Assembly: GCF_000313755.1 (NCBI RefSeq)
Contig: NZ_AMZB01000084.1
Span: 1-64,000, forward strand
Direction: 5' to 3'
DNA from: Pseudomonas nitroreducens TX1
Lineage (GTDB): Bacteria > Pseudomonadota > Gammaproteobacteria > Pseudomonadales > Pseudomonadaceae
DNA length: 64,000 nt
Below are positions 23,303-35,490 of this stretch, one piece after another (position 1 is the stretch's first letter; each line of letters starts with the position of its first letter). The notes under the pieces are model-generated. The model was not told where the DNA came from. It ran no database searches and worked only from the letters and a program-made list of their open reading frames with translations. The position numbers and the translations under genes were made by a program.

Positions 23303-26051
23303 GTTGACGATAACCCTGGATACCTTGGTCGAGGAAGCCTTCCACCTGGTTGCCAACCACGCCGCCAAGGCCTTTCAAGATGATTTGAAGGAATACACCG
23401 CGGTCGGCCTTGGACGTGGAGGTCACGAATTCCTCATCGTCGTAGTCGACCCAGTAGCGATTGATCAGGCGCAGCTTCCAGCAGCAGCTGTCGTACTCGA
23501 AGCCACCGAATGCTTCCAGTGTGCGGCTCTGGTTGTAGTCGAACTGCCAGCGGCCGATGGCGGCCCACTGCGGCAGGACCGGCCAGATGAACGAGAAGTC
23601 GTGCTGTTCGATCTTGTACTCGTCGCTGCCGTACTCGAACTGCCCGGTGTTGGGGTTGAAGCGCTTGCTGTCGGCGCGGTAGCGGTAGCCAGCGTTCAGC
23701 ACCTTGCGAGGATCGGCTTCGGGCTGATAGTGGAACATCAGGTTGCCGTTGTCGGTGTGGTGCGTGTTCGGGTTCCAGTTGAAGTCCGAGCTGGCGTACC
23801 AGTCGTGGTTGAAGCGGTAGATGCCGGTGAGTGCGTACGGCGAGCGCCAGGTATCGGCGTCCGGGTTCTTCGCGCCGCTGGCACGCAGATCGTCTTCGGT
23901 CAGGCCCGGCAACTGTACGCGGCGGTCGCTGAAGTAGTAGATCTGGCCGGCGGCGATGTAGGCGCGCTCAAAGCCGTCGTCCTCGATGAAGCGCGAACCC
24001 AGGCCGAGGGACAGCTGGTTGGCGTCGCCAATGCGGTCACGACCAGTGAAGCGGTTCTCACGCCAGAGCGAGTCGTAGCTGAAGGTGAACTCGCCGGTAT
24101 CGAAGGTCGGCAGGTTGTCCTGGTCCTTGTACGGGACGTACAGGTACATCGCACGCGGTTCCAGGGTCTGACGGAACTTGGTGCCGGCGAAGGTGGTGTC
24201 GCGGTCGAAGTACAGGCCGGAATCCAGCTTGGCGAGGCCGAGGGAGCGGTCCGGGCTGCTGTCGTAGTCGATGTATGACGGCAGCGTGGCCTTGCCTTTG
24301 CCGTCCAGGTCCAGGTCGTACTTGGTGTACAGCGCCTTGACGGTCGGGGTCATGAAGCCCCAGCTGCGGTTCATCGGCAGGCTGATGCCCGGCTCGACGT
24401 GGAAGCGATCGCCGGTTGCGCGTGCCAGGCCCTGGATGTTGTTGTCCGGGCGTGGGTAGCGGGTCGGATCGTTCACATCGATGCGGTAGTAGCCTTCATC
24501 CAGGTCGCGGTCGAAGCGCACGGCTTCGGTGCTGTAGGTGAAGTCCAGGCCACCCGGGTTGAACGGCAGCTTGCCGTCCAGGGTGAGCTGCGGAAGACGG
24601 TCGTAAGGGGTGACGTCGGTCACGGTCGCCAGCTGGTAGGACTGCGCGTTCAGTTTGGCGGTGTAGCTGTCGCCGCGGTAAGTCAGGATGCCCTGCTGGT
24701 TGACGTAGGTCGGCGAGCCGATGCCCAGCGAGGTGTCCAGGTCCTGGAAGTAGTACGGGTCGCTGATACGCGTGTAGTCAACTTGCGCCATGAGGCGCTC
24801 ATCCAGGCCACTGACGTTCTTCCAGCCGTACAGCCAACGGGTGTCGGTGTACTGCGGGAAGTCTTCGCGGTCGTCGTTCTTGTCGTTCAGGTAGGCTGCT
24901 GTGACCTGGCCTTCGCTGCTGTGGGTCAGGTAGCGGAATTCGCCTTCCATCAGCAGGCCGCGCTTGACCATGTAGTGCGGGTACAACGTGGCGTCGTAGT
25001 TGGGCGCCAGGTTGAAGTAGTACGGCGTGGTCAGCGTGAAGCCGGTGTCGGTCGAGCTGGCGAAGGAGGGCGCCAGGAAGCCGGACTGACGGCGGTTGTC
25101 GATCGGGAAATAGATGTACGGGGTGTAGAAGACCGGAATGTCCTTCACCCGCAGGGTCGCGTTGGTCGCGGTGCCGAAGCCGGTGGCCGGATTCAGCTTG
25201 ATGTTGTTGCCCTTGACGACCCAGGCGTTGCTGCCGGGTTCGCAGCGGGTGTAGGTGCCGTCCTTGAGCTGGATGATCGCGTCTTCCTGGCGCTTGGCGT
25301 ACAGCGCGCTGCCGCGGATCTGCGCCTGGTGCATGACGTACTCGGCGTTGTCGATCTTCGCCGCGCCGTTGTCCAGTTGCAGCTCGGCGTGATCGCCGAC
25401 GATCAGCGCGCCGTTGTCGCGCAGCTTGACGTTGCCGACCAGTTCGCCACGGTTCTCGGCCTGGTGCAGGTTGGCCTCGTCGGCCTCCACTTGCATGCTG
25501 CCTTGGCGCAGGACCACGTTACCCGCGAGGGTGGCGACCTGCTTTTCCTGCTCGTAGCGGGAAACCTTTGCCGAAACGTAGGTCGGGGCCTCGTCGTTCG
25601 GCGTCTTGTCGTTCATCCCCGGGCGGACCGGCTCGACGTAGGCGCCGCTGCAGTACGGGCCCATTTCCGCCTGCTGGGCAGGGGTGAGCTTGTCGCGGGG
25701 GATCCAGTCGAGGTGGCTGTAGTCGCTGCTGCGCGACTTCAGGCCGCGGCCGCCGGACTCGGTGACCAGTTGTTTCGGCTCTTCGCCGGCGCTGCTCGAG
25801 CCGCTCGAGGACTTCGAGCCGCTGGCAACGGCCGCGCCACCGGCGCTGACCGAGCTTGCGCCGTGCTGCGGGCGCGGTACGCTGCTGGCGCTGCTCTGCG
25901 AGGAGCAGTCCCAGGCGCCGGACGCGGAGGGCTGGCAGGCGAACTGCTCACCGGGTGCCGCGGTCACAGAGGCGAGCGGCTGCATAGCCAGCAGGCCACC
26001 GGTCACCAGTAAGGGGAATTTTCTACGGAACACGGGGAAATTCACTGCCAT
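23283..26051 (-). CDS. lptD: LPS assembly outer-membrane protein LptD
   Basis: 922 aa. Signal peptide, then a long Ser/Gly-rich N-terminal stretch specific to Pseudomonas (about 50-100), an OstA/LptA-like beta-jellyroll domain (about 150-290), and a C-terminal 26-strand beta barrel. Cysteines expected for the inter-domain disulfides are present near the N-terminus ([11 protein letters not shown]) and late in the barrel (SCCWKLRL). With LptE it inserts LPS in the outer leaflet. Overlaps surA; divergent from amgK. Confidence 0.97.
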   Translation of the reverse strand: MAVNFPVFRRKFPLLVTGGLLAMQPLASVTAAPGEQFACQPSASGAWDCSSQSSASSVPRPQHGASSVSAGGAAVASGSKSSSGSSSAGEEPKQLVTESGGRGLKSRSSDYSHLDWIPRDKLTPAQQAEMGPYCSGAYVEPVRPGMNDKTPNDEAPTYVSAKVSRYEQEKQVATLAGNVVLRQGSMQVEADEANLHQAENRGELVGNVKLRDNGALIVGDHAELQLDNGAAKIDNAEYVMHQAQIRGSALYAKRQEDAIIQLKDGTYTRCEPGSNAWVVKGNNIKLNPATGFGTATNATLRVKDIPVFYTPYIYFPIDNRRQSGFLAPSFASSTDTGFTLTTPYYFNLAPNYDATLYPHYMVKRGLLMEGEFRYLTHSSEGQVTAAYLNDKNDDREDFPQYTDTRWLYGWKNVSGLDERLMAQVDYTRISDPYYFQDLDTSLGIGSPTYVNQQGILTYRGDSYTAKLNAQSYQLATVTDVTPYDRLPQLTLDGKLPFNPGGLDFTYSTEAVRFDRDLDEGYYRIDVNDPTRYPRPDNNIQGLARATGDRFHVEPGISLPMNRSWGFMTPTVKALYTKYDLDLDGKGKATLPSYIDYDSSPDRSLGLAKLDSGLYFDRDTTFAGTKFRQTLEPRAMYLYVPYKDQDNLPTFDTGEFTFSYDSLWRENRFTGRDRIGDANQLSLGLGSRFIEDDGFERAYIAAGQIYYFSDRRVQLPGLTEDDLRASGAKNPDADTWRSPYALTGIYRFNHDWYASSDFNWNPNTHHTDNGNLMFHYQPEADPRKVLNAGYRYRADSKRFNPNTGQFEYGSDEYKIEQHDFSFIWPVLPQWAAIGRWQFDYNQSRTLEAFGGFEYDSCCWKLRLINRYWVDYDDEEFVTSTSKADRGVFLQIILKGLGGVVGNQVEGFLDQGIQGYRQREDNAM

Positions 26052-26180
26052 CTTGTTAATCCGGGCTTCCTGCGAGCCATCGGCCCAAAGCGGACCGCAC
26101 GCCTCTCGATGGGCTCAAAAAGATGCTGGATAATAAAGCATGACCCGCGCAACGGCTAGGGCCGTGGAGAACCCATAAAG

Positions 26181-27874
<1,694 letters not shown>

Positions 27875-27875
27875 G

Positions 27876-28640
27876 GTGTTCTGGCCAGGCACCTTGGTGG
27901 GCGTCATCGCCGGCTGGGCGCTGGCGAGTATTCCTGGGGCGATGCTCGGTGCGCTGCTGGGCCAGGTGCTCGACCGGCGCCTGAAGAAGCGCACCTGGCG
28001 CGGGCTCTTCGAACAGTTGCGTGGCGGGCCGCAGATCAGCGATCAGGAGCTGCTTTTCCTGTTGCTCGGTCGCCTGGCCAAGAGCCGCGGCCGCGTGGTC
28101 GATGCGCACATCCAGCAGGCGCGGGCCGAGATGCAGCGCCTGCAACTGGATGACAAGGCCCGTCGCCAGGCGATCGATGCCTTCGGTCGCGGCAAGCTGG
28201 GCGGCGACTTGCTGGACGTTGGCCTGCGCCAGCGCCACGGCCGGCAGGCCACTGCGGAGGGTCTGATCCAGGCCTGCTGGCGTATGGCCTGGGCGGGCGG
28301 CACGCCGAACGCTGCGCAGAAGAACCTGCTGCTGCAGTGGGGTGAATCGCTGGGGCTTTCCCGCTCCAGGGTCCTCGCGTTGTCGGCGGGCGCCGAGCCA
28401 CCCAGGCCGCCGCCCACGCCGCGCGAATCCTATACCGGCGCGCTGCGGCTGCTGGGAGTGACGCCGGAGAGCGAGCCGGAGGAGATCAAGCGTGCCTACC
28501 GCAAGCTGATCAGCCAGAACCACCCGGACAAGCTCGAAGGCATGGGGGCAAGCCCCGAGCGCATCGCTGCGGCGACCCAGAAAACCCGCGAGATCCAGGC
28601 TGCCTATCTGCTGGTGCGCCAGCGTCGCGGCTTCCGCTGA
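27876..28640 (+). CDS. djlA: DnaJ-like membrane protein DjlA
   Basis: 254 aa. N-terminal membrane segment with glycine/alanine-rich helix (about 2-28), a TerB-like helical middle, and a C-terminal J domain with HPD in SQNHPDKLEG. Acts as DnaK co-chaperone at the inner membrane. GTG start at 27876 has GGAGGG just upstream, 1 bp after the murU stop; no ATG fits. Confidence 0.88.
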   Translation: MFWPGTLVGVIAGWALASIPGAMLGALLGQVLDRRLKKRTWRGLFEQLRGGPQISDQELLFLLLGRLAKSRGRVVDAHIQQARAEMQRLQLDDKARRQAIDAFGRGKLGGDLLDVGLRQRHGRQATAEGLIQACWRMAWAGGTPNAAQKNLLLQWGESLGLSRSRVLALSAGAEPPRPPPTPRESYTGALRLLGVTPESEPEEIKRAYRKLISQNHPDKLEGMGASPERIAAATQKTREIQAAYLLVRQRRGFR

Positions 28641-29690
28641 TCAGGGCTGCTCGTTCGGCTCCAGGTGCATCGATAGCCAGCCGCGAATGCGCCGGTAGAG
28701 TTGGTCCTGCTCGGTGCCCAGGTCAGCGGGCAGGGCGTTCATGCCGATCTGCACGTAGTTCGGTGCCTTCTGCCGCTTGCTCGCCTGCAGACGCAGCTTG
28801 GCGGCTGCCACGTCTGGCGCCTTGTCCTTGTAATAGAAATCGCCGGTGGCGAGATTCAGCAGCGGCACGGTCTCGTCCAGTGACGGTTTGAAGTCGCGCG
28901 GCATCTCCGGCGCCACCAACAGCAGGTTCCTGATCTCGGCCGGCGCACGTTCACCCAGGTAGCGGGTTGCCCAGTAGGCGCCGGTGCCGTGACCGAGCAG
29001 CACGATGGTCTTGGGCTTGTGCTGCTGGGCCAGTTCGACGGCCGCCTGGATGCGCGCCAGTACGCGCTCGGCATGGGCCTTGCGCAGTTCCACCGGATCG
29101 GTGGGCGGCGGCGGAGCTTCGGGGCTGGCCTGGGCCGGCTCGGCGCTGCCGGTTTCGGCGGTGCTTTCCGGTGTTGGAGTCGCGCTGCCTTCACCGCCCT
29201 TCACTTCGGGTTTGCTGGTGCTGTCGGTGGCCGTGGCATCGGTGTCGGCGCTGGCCTTGTCCGGCGACTCCCTCTGGCGCGGCATGGGTGCGGTGCTTTG
29301 CGGATCGGGCAGGGTGACGGCCAGGGTCTGCCAGCCGGCGTCGGGCAACTTGCGCCGCAGCGGGCCGATCGCCACGGGCCAGTCGGCGCTTTCGCCATCG
29401 CCCGGAATCAGGATCACTGCACCCTCTGCATCGGCGGCGTTGGCCGGCAGCCAGAGGGCGAGGAAGGTTTCGTCGCCGGCCTTGAGTTCCTGGCGCTCGC
29501 TTTCGGGCAGTTGGCGCACCAGGCCGCGGGCTTCGTCCTGGCTACGCTCGGTCACTGCGGGGCGCACGGCTGCCGCTGCAGCAGGCTTTTCTTCAGCGGC
29601 TGCCTTGCTGTCTTCGCCGCTGGCGGCCAGCGGCGAAAGGCCCAGCGAGATACAGAGGGCTAGAAGTGTCGGGCGAAGCGAGTGTGGCAT
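28641..29690 (-). CDS. DUF3530 family protein, alpha/beta-hydrolase-like
   Basis: 349 aa. Signal peptide (MPHSLRPTLLALCISLG...), then a low-complexity region rich in Ala/Glu/Thr/Pro (about 165-210), and a hydrolase-like core with the nucleophile-elbow-like LLGHGTGAYWA (no Ser at the centre: G-H-G-T-G). The usual GxSxG serine is replaced, so it may not be a classical esterase. Convergent to djlA with no spacer. Function unknown to me. Confidence 0.7.
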   Translation of the reverse strand: MPHSLRPTLLALCISLGLSPLAASGEDSKAAAEEKPAAAAAVRPAVTERSQDEARGLVRQLPESERQELKAGDETFLALWLPANAADAEGAVILIPGDGESADWPVAIGPLRRKLPDAGWQTLAVTLPDPQSTAPMPRQRESPDKASADTDATATDSTSKPEVKGGEGSATPTPESTAETGSAEPAQASPEAPPPPTDPVELRKAHAERVLARIQAAVELAQQHKPKTIVLLGHGTGAYWATRYLGERAPAEIRNLLLVAPEMPRDFKPSLDETVPLLNLATGDFYYKDKAPDVAAAKLRLQASKRQKAPNYVQIGMNALPADLGTEQDQLYRRIRGWLSMHLEPNEQP

Positions 29691-29844
29691 CGATGGTATC
29701 CCTGTCACGGCGGGCGCGGGTGCGGCCAGCCTAGCGGCTTGTCCTAGCTTTGTCAGGCGCATGGCTGCCGGGTTCAACCGGGCTTGCTGTAAGGTATGCC
29801 GGCCATTTGCTTTGACGTGATCGAATACCCGGGGTGCTGTGGGC

Positions 29845-32256
29845 ATGAGTCGTCTGTTCTGGAAAGCCTGTCTTATCTGGCTGAGTTGCCTGCCGCTGCT
29901 GGCGGTGGCGGAACCCCCCGCGCCGCCGCTGACGCTGGACGACGCGCAGCGCGCATGGCTCGCTGAACACCCGCGGCTGCGCGTCGGCGCCGTGCTCGAA
30001 GCTCCCTACGTGCAGCAGGACCGCCGCCTGCAGCAGCTCTCCGGAGCCAACGTCGAACTGTTGGAATGGCTGGCCAAGGCGCTGGGCGTCGATCTGCAAT
30101 GGCGTACCTATCCTGACCAGGCAATGCTGGAGAAAGCGGTGCGTGCCGGGGAAATCGATCTCGCCCCCGGCATCAGCCAGACGCCTTCGACCCTGCGCGA
30201 CTGGCTGTTCTCCGACCCCTATCTGCGCGTGCCGCGTCTGGTCGTGGGCGATCGCGGCATGGGGACTTCGGTGGAGCTGGACGCCCTGCGCGACGGGGAA
30301 TCCGTATCCGTGCGCGGGCCCGGGCCGGTGGTGGATTACCTGCGGGGGACCTATTCGGGGCTGACCCTGCAAGTCGTCGATAGCGACCGAGAAGTACTGC
30401 GCAAGGTGCTCGGCCGCGAAGCCAGCTTCGCGGTGATCGACGAGGCGCAACTGGCGCGGCTGACCCGCGAAGCCGAATTCACCGGGCTCTCGGTGGTCGC
30501 CGATATCGGCTACCCGCAATTGCTGCGCGTGGCGACGCGGCGCGGCCTGCCGGAGCTGGCCGGGATCATCGATGCCGCCCTGCGCGCGGTGCCGGCCAAG
30601 GACCTCGACCGACTCCACGAACGCTGGCTGCAACCGCTCTACCCGCGCCTGGGTTCTTCGCCCGGCTTCTGGCAGAACCTGTGCATCCTGCTCGGCCTGC
30701 TGTTGCTGTTCGCGCTAGCCGCATTGCTCTGGCTGCGCCGCCAGCACCGCGCGCTGGAATCGCGCCTGCTCGCGGCACGCCGCGATATCGAATTGCGCCA
30801 GGCCGCGGAGCAGGCGTTGCGCCTGACCCAGTTCGCCATCGACAGCAGCACCGTCGGCATCCTCTGGGTCAACTGGGACAGCCATGTGCGCTACGCCAAC
30901 CGCGCCGCCGAGGAGATGCTCGGCTACCCGCCGGGTGCGGTGGTGGACCTGCCGCTGTCGGCCTTCGAGCCGACGCTGGACATGGACCGCTGGCTCAATC
31001 TCTGGCGCCGTGCACGCAATGCCGACGAGGCGCCGCTGAGCTTCGAGACCCGCTGCCTGCGTGCAGACGGCCAGTGGCTGCCGGCGGACGTTTCGCTGAG
31101 CTTCCTGCGTTTTGGCGATTCGGAGTACCTGCTGGTGTTCCTCAACGACGTCACCGAGCGCCGCCGCGCCCGCGCCGCGCTGGAGGAAAGCGAGGCGCGC
31201 CTGCAGGGCATCGCCGCCAACGTGCCGGGGCTGGTATTCCGCCTGGAGCCCAACGCGCCGGACGACGACTCCGATTTCGCCTACATCAGCTTCATCACCG
31301 GCGGCAGCGAAACCTCGCTGGGCTACTCGCCGGGCTACCTGCGCGAGAGTGGCCTGGGCATCATGGGGCTGGTGCATCCGTCCGAGCGCGAAGGCTACCT
31401 GGCGAGCCAGCTCGAAGCGGTGGAGGGCCGACGCAACTGGCTGTGGCAGGGGCGCATCCTCACCCGCAGCCACGAGCCGCGCTGGGTCGACATCAAGGCG
31501 ACGGTGCGCACCCTCGACGACGGTCGTCCGGCCTGGGATGGGGTAGTCTGGGACATCACCGAACACAAGCAGATCGAACTGGAACTGCAGGATTCCCGCG
31601 CGCAGCTGCGCGAGCTGTCGGCGCACCTGGAGAGCGTGCGGGAGGAGGAGAAGGCGCGCATCGCCCGCGAAGTGCACGATGAATTGGGCCAGGTGCTCAC
31701 CGTGCTCAAGCTGGAAACCTCCATGTGCGAACTGGCCTACGCCGAGCTCGACAGCGGTCTGCGCGAGCGCCTGGACAACATGAAGCGCTTGATCGCCCAG
31801 TTGTTCCAACTGGTGCGCGACGTGGCCACCGCGCTGCGCCCGCCCATCCTCGATGCCGGCATCGGCTCGGCGGTGGAATGGCAGGCACGTCGGTTCGAAG
31901 CGCGCACGCAGATTCCCTGCCTGGCGCAGGTGCCGGAGAACCCGCCGGAACTGTCGGATGCCAAGGCCATCGGGCTGTTCCGCATCCTCCAGGAGGCGCT
32001 GACCAATGTCATGCGCCATGCCCAGGCGCATACTGTGGAATTGCAGCTGAGCGTCGAAGGGCGCGAGCTGTGCCTGCGCATCGCCGATGACGGCGTGGGC
32101 TTCGACCCGAACGCCACGCGCCAGGGAGCGTCCTTCGGCCTGGTAGGCATGCGCGAGCGGGTGCTGATGTTCGGTGGCACCCTGCAGATCGACAGCCAGC
32201 CCGGGGAGGGCACCACGCTGTGGATTCGGGTGCCTCTGCGCTCGGCAGTGGCGTAA
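29845..32256 (+). CDS. agtS: Sensor histidine kinase AgtS (SBP_bac_3-PAS-HisKA_3-HATPase)
   Basis: About 803 aa. Signal peptide, periplasmic SBP_bac_3 domain (about 30-260), one transmembrane helix (about 277-297), two PAS regions, a HisKA_3 dimerisation helix with the phospho-accepting His in AREVHDELGQ, and a HATPase_c domain (DDGVGFD, then GLVGMRERV). NarL-type kinase. It matches PA0600, which with AgtR controls agtABCD for 4-aminobutyrate and 5-aminovalerate uptake. ATG 29845 preferred; GTG two codons upstream is open. The substrate sensed is inferred from PAO1. Confidence 0.88.
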   Translation: MSRLFWKACLIWLSCLPLLAVAEPPAPPLTLDDAQRAWLAEHPRLRVGAVLEAPYVQQDRRLQQLSGANVELLEWLAKALGVDLQWRTYPDQAMLEKAVRAGEIDLAPGISQTPSTLRDWLFSDPYLRVPRLVVGDRGMGTSVELDALRDGESVSVRGPGPVVDYLRGTYSGLTLQVVDSDREVLRKVLGREASFAVIDEAQLARLTREAEFTGLSVVADIGYPQLLRVATRRGLPELAGIIDAALRAVPAKDLDRLHERWLQPLYPRLGSSPGFWQNLCILLGLLLLFALAALLWLRRQHRALESRLLAARRDIELRQAAEQALRLTQFAIDSSTVGILWVNWDSHVRYANRAAEEMLGYPPGAVVDLPLSAFEPTLDMDRWLNLWRRARNADEAPLSFETRCLRADGQWLPADVSLSFLRFGDSEYLLVFLNDVTERRRARAALEESEARLQGIAANVPGLVFRLEPNAPDDDSDFAYISFITGGSETSLGYSPGYLRESGLGIMGLVHPSEREGYLASQLEAVEGRRNWLWQGRILTRSHEPRWVDIKATVRTLDDGRPAWDGVVWDITEHKQIELELQDSRAQLRELSAHLESVREEEKARIAREVHDELGQVLTVLKLETSMCELAYAELDSGLRERLDNMKRLIAQLFQLVRDVATALRPPILDAGIGSAVEWQARRFEARTQIPCLAQVPENPPELSDAKAIGLFRILQEALTNVMRHAQAHTVELQLSVEGRELCLRIADDGVGFDPNATRQGASFGLVGMRERVLMFGGTLQIDSQPGEGTTLWIRVPLRSAVA

Positions 32257-32301
32257 ACAGGCGACAACCATAACGACAAGAATGAAACGGGAGGAATGGC
32301 G

Positions 32302-32931
32302 GTGATTCGAGTGCTGGTGGCGGAAGACCATACGATCGTGCGCGAGGGCATCAAGCAACTGATCGGCATGGCCAAGGACCTGCAGGTGGTGGGTGAGGCC
32401 ACCAACGGCGAGCAGTTGCTCGAAACCCTGCGCCAGACGCCCTGTGAAGTGGTCCTGCTGGATATCTCCATGCCCGGCGTCAACGGCCTGGAAGCCATCC
32501 CGCGGATTCGCGCGCTGAATAGTCCGCCGGCGATCCTCATGCTGTCCATGCACGATGAAGTGCAGATGGTCGCCCGCGCGCTGAAGGTCGGCGCCGCCGG
32601 CTACGCCACCAAAGACAGCGATCCGGCACTGCTGCTCACGGCGATCCGCAAGGTGGCCAGTGGTGGTCGCTACATCGATCCCGATCTCGCCGACCGCATG
32701 GTCTTCGAAGTCGGTCTCACCGATTCCCGTCCGCCCCATGCGCTGCTTTCGGAGCGCGAGTTCTCGGTGTTCGAGCGCCTGGTGCAGGGCGAGGGCGTCA
32801 ACGAAATCGCCCAGCAACTGGCGGTCAGCAGCAAGACCATCAGCACACACAAGGCGCGGCTGATGCAGAAACTCAACGCCAACTCGGTGGCGGACCTGGT
32901 GCGTTACGCCATGGAGCACAAGCTCGTCTGA
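32302..32931 (+). CDS. agtR: LuxR/NarL-family response regulator AgtR
   Basis: 209 aa. Receiver domain with phospho-acceptor Asp in VVLLDISMPG and a C-terminal GerE helix-turn-helix (LSEREFSVFERL ... VSSKTISTHKARLMQKL). It follows agtS by 45 bp and must be its partner. GTG at 32302 is favoured because GGAGG lies 7 nt before it; an ATG at 32296 sits only 1 nt after that site. PA0601 homologue, reported to affect transport genes and virulence traits in P. aeruginosa. Confidence 0.9.
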   Translation: MIRVLVAEDHTIVREGIKQLIGMAKDLQVVGEATNGEQLLETLRQTPCEVVLLDISMPGVNGLEAIPRIRALNSPPAILMLSMHDEVQMVARALKVGAAGYATKDSDPALLLTAIRKVASGGRYIDPDLADRMVFEVGLTDSRPPHALLSEREFSVFERLVQGEGVNEIAQQLAVSSKTISTHKARLMQKLNANSVADLVRYAMEHKLV

Positions 32932-33095
32932 GCGTCCCGCGCAGCCGCTTTGACCTGCGGCAGATCGATCGCTGAATTTTCCCTCCACTCTGTGCGACGT
33001 GTCCGATTTCTGTAACGAACCGTCTATCTAGCGGGCGTGAGGCAGGGAATGATTGCCGGCTTCATGCAGTACGTCGTGATAACAAGGAGAAGAAG

Positions 33096-34133
33096 ATGTT
33101 GCGAGCGGTAAGGGGAGGGCTGCTGTTCGGCCTGCTGGGGAGCGCTGCGATGCCGGCGCTGGCGGACTACGTCACGGTGATTTCCTTCGGTGGCGCCAAC
33201 AAGGAAGCCCAGGAGGCGGCCTTCTACAAACCGTTCAAGGAAGTGACCGGCAACGCCGTCGTCCACGGCTCCTACAACGGCGACCTGGCCAAGCTCAAGC
33301 GCATGGTGGAGATCAGCCATGTGTCCTGGGACGTGGTGGAAGTCGAGGCCCCCGAACTCGCGCGCGGCTGCGAGGAAGGGCTGTTCATGAAGCTCGATCC
33401 CAAGACCCTGGGCAACACCGCCGATTTCGTTCCCGGCGCGGTGCAGCCATGCGGTGTCGGCATCTTCGTCTGGACCACGTTGCTGGCGTACAACCAGAGC
33501 AAGCTGCAGGGTACGCCCAGCAGTTGGGCGGATTTCTGGGACACGAAGAAATTCCCCGGCAAGCGCGGCCTGCGCTGGGGCGCCAAGTACAGCCTGGAAT
33601 TCGCCCTGATGGCCGACGGCGTCGCGCCCAAGGATGTCTACAAGGTGCTCGCCACCGACGAGGGTGTCGATCGCGCCTTCCGCAAGCTCGATGAGCTCAA
33701 GCCGAACATCAACTGGTGGAAGTCCGGCCAGGACCCGGTGCGTGACCTTGCCGACGGTACCGTGGTGATGAGCTCTGCCTACAACGGCCGGATCGCCGCC
33801 GCGCAGGCTGAGCAGAAGGGCTTCCGCATGGTCTGGGCCGGCGGTATCTACGACTTCGACTTCTGGGCGCTGCCCTCGGGCGTGTTCAAGAAGGAGCTGG
33901 CTGAGCAGTTCGTCAACTTCGCCGGCCAGCCGCAGCAGCAGAAGGCTTTTGCCGAAAACATTTCCTACGGTCCGACCAACCGCAAGGCCGTGGAATTGCT
34001 GGCGCCGGACGTGGCCGCCAACCTGCCCACCGCGCCGCAGAACATCGCCCATGCCGTGGGCATGGACGTAGCCTTCTGGACCGAGCATGGCGATGCGCTG
34101 GAGAAGCGCTTCCAGGCCTGGGCCAAGCGCTGA
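33096..34133 (+). CDS. Periplasmic substrate-binding protein (polyamine/amine type, PA0602-like)
   Basis: 345 aa with signal peptide (ends PALADY). SBP_bac_8/PotD-like fold, starts VISFGGANKEAQ after cleavage, with DVVEVEAPELARGCEEG and WADFWDTKKFPGKRGLR segments. It is clearly paralogous to AgtB, sharing long identical blocks. It has its own terminator-like hairpin downstream and lies between agtR and agtA. It could feed the same permease with a second ligand range, which is inference. Confidence 0.88.
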   Translation: MLRAVRGGLLFGLLGSAAMPALADYVTVISFGGANKEAQEAAFYKPFKEVTGNAVVHGSYNGDLAKLKRMVEISHVSWDVVEVEAPELARGCEEGLFMKLDPKTLGNTADFVPGAVQPCGVGIFVWTTLLAYNQSKLQGTPSSWADFWDTKKFPGKRGLRWGAKYSLEFALMADGVAPKDVYKVLATDEGVDRAFRKLDELKPNINWWKSGQDPVRDLADGTVVMSSAYNGRIAAAQAEQKGFRMVWAGGIYDFDFWALPSGVFKKELAEQFVNFAGQPQQQKAFAENISYGPTNRKAVELLAPDVAANLPTAPQNIAHAVGMDVAFWTEHGDALEKRFQAWAKR

Positions 34134-34140
34134 TCGAGGG

Positions 34141-34172
34141 ACTGCCGGCCACAAGCTGGTCGGCAGTCTGTT
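34141..34172 (+). terminator. Hairpin after the first binding-protein gene
   Basis: ACTGCCGGCC pairs with GGTCGGCAGT (one G-T pair) across a 7-nt loop, followed by a poor T-run (CTGTTTC). It would reduce read-through into agtA. Confidence 0.55.
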
Positions 34173-34312
34173 TCGCTATTTTTTGTAGGGCGATCCCTAC
34201 AAAGCATCCTCTCTAAGCCTTATAGCAATCTCTCATACCGCCCGATTTGCGTGCCGGTCGAGCTTCTCTAGGCTTGATTCAACGGCATTTACAAAAAAAC
34301 AAAGGTGCGGTG

Positions 34313-35422
34313 ATGGCCGAGAATCAGGCAAACGATGTACTGGTGAGTTTCCGTGGCGTGCAGAAGAGCTACGACGGCGAATCCCTCATCGTGAAGGACC
34401 TCAATCTGGACATTCGCAAAGGCGAATTCCTGACGCTGCTGGGGCCTTCGGGTTCCGGCAAGACCACCAGCCTGATGATGCTGGCCGGTTTCGAAACGCC
34501 GACCGCCGGTGAAATCCAGCTCGCCGGGCGCGCCATCAACAACGTGCCCCCGCACAAGCGCGACATCGGCATGGTGTTCCAGAACTATGCGCTGTTCCCG
34601 CACATGACGGTGGCCGAGAACCTGGCCTTCCCGCTCTCCGTGCGCGGCATGAGCAAGACTGATGTCAGCGAGCGCGTGAAGCGCGCACTGTCGATGGTTC
34701 AGCTCGACACCTTCGCCGGCCGTTATCCCGCCCAGCTCTCCGGTGGCCAGCAGCAACGTGTGGCCCTGGCCCGCGCGCTGGTCTTCGAGCCGCAACTGGT
34801 GCTGATGGACGAACCCCTGGGTGCGCTGGATAAACAGCTGCGTGAACACATGCAGATGGAGATCAAGCACATTCACCAGCGCCTGGGCGTGACCGTGGTC
34901 TACGTGACCCACGACCAGGGCGAAGCCCTGACCATGTCCGACCGCGTGGCGGTGTTCCACCAGGGCGAGATCCAGCAGATCGCCCCGCCGGCAGAGCTCT
35001 ACGAGCACCCGCGCAACTCCTTCGTCGCCAACTTCATTGGCGAGAACAACCGCATCGCCGGCCAGCTCCAGGCCCGCGATGGCGACCGCTGCACCGTGGG
35101 CCTGGCCCGTGGCGAGAAGGTCGAGGCGCTGGCGATCAACGTCGGCAACGTCGGCGACACCGTCAGCCTGTCGATACGCCCCGAGCGCGTGCGCCTGAAC
35201 GGCCACAGCGAAAACTGCGTGAACCGCTTCTCCGGCCGCGTCGCCGAGTTCATCTACCTGGGTGACCACGTGCGCATTCGCCTGGAGGTCTGCGGCCGTA
35301 CCGATTTCTTCGTCAAACAGCCGATCGCCGAGCTCGATCCTGCGCTCAGTGTTGGCGACGTGGTTCCGCTGGGCTGGGAAGTCGAGCACGTCCGCGCGCT
35401 CGACCCACTGTCCGCGGCGTAA
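34313..35422 (+). CDS. agtA: ABC transporter ATP-binding protein AgtA
   Basis: 369 aa PotA-type ATPase. Walker [10 protein letters not shown], signature [15 protein letters not shown], Walker [12 protein letters not shown] and the H-loop VYVTHDQ; a C-terminal TOBE domain after residue 280. Starts [11 protein letters not shown] with GGTG upstream. First gene of the agtABCD transporter, energising uptake of GABA/5-aminovalerate in PAO1. Substrate range here is inferred by synteny. Confidence 0.92.
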   Translation: MAENQANDVLVSFRGVQKSYDGESLIVKDLNLDIRKGEFLTLLGPSGSGKTTSLMMLAGFETPTAGEIQLAGRAINNVPPHKRDIGMVFQNYALFPHMTVAENLAFPLSVRGMSKTDVSERVKRALSMVQLDTFAGRYPAQLSGGQQQRVALARALVFEPQLVLMDEPLGALDKQLREHMQMEIKHIHQRLGVTVVYVTHDQGEALTMSDRVAVFHQGEIQQIAPPAELYEHPRNSFVANFIGENNRIAGQLQARDGDRCTVGLARGEKVEALAINVGNVGDTVSLSIRPERVRLNGHSENCVNRFSGRVAEFIYLGDHVRIRLEVCGRTDFFVKQPIAELDPALSVGDVVPLGWEVEHVRALDPLSAA

Positions 35423-35490
35423 CAGCGCGGCCCGGCCACTCCCGGACGCATCCAAGAAAAACAAACCTGCACACTGTGGAGACAACAATA

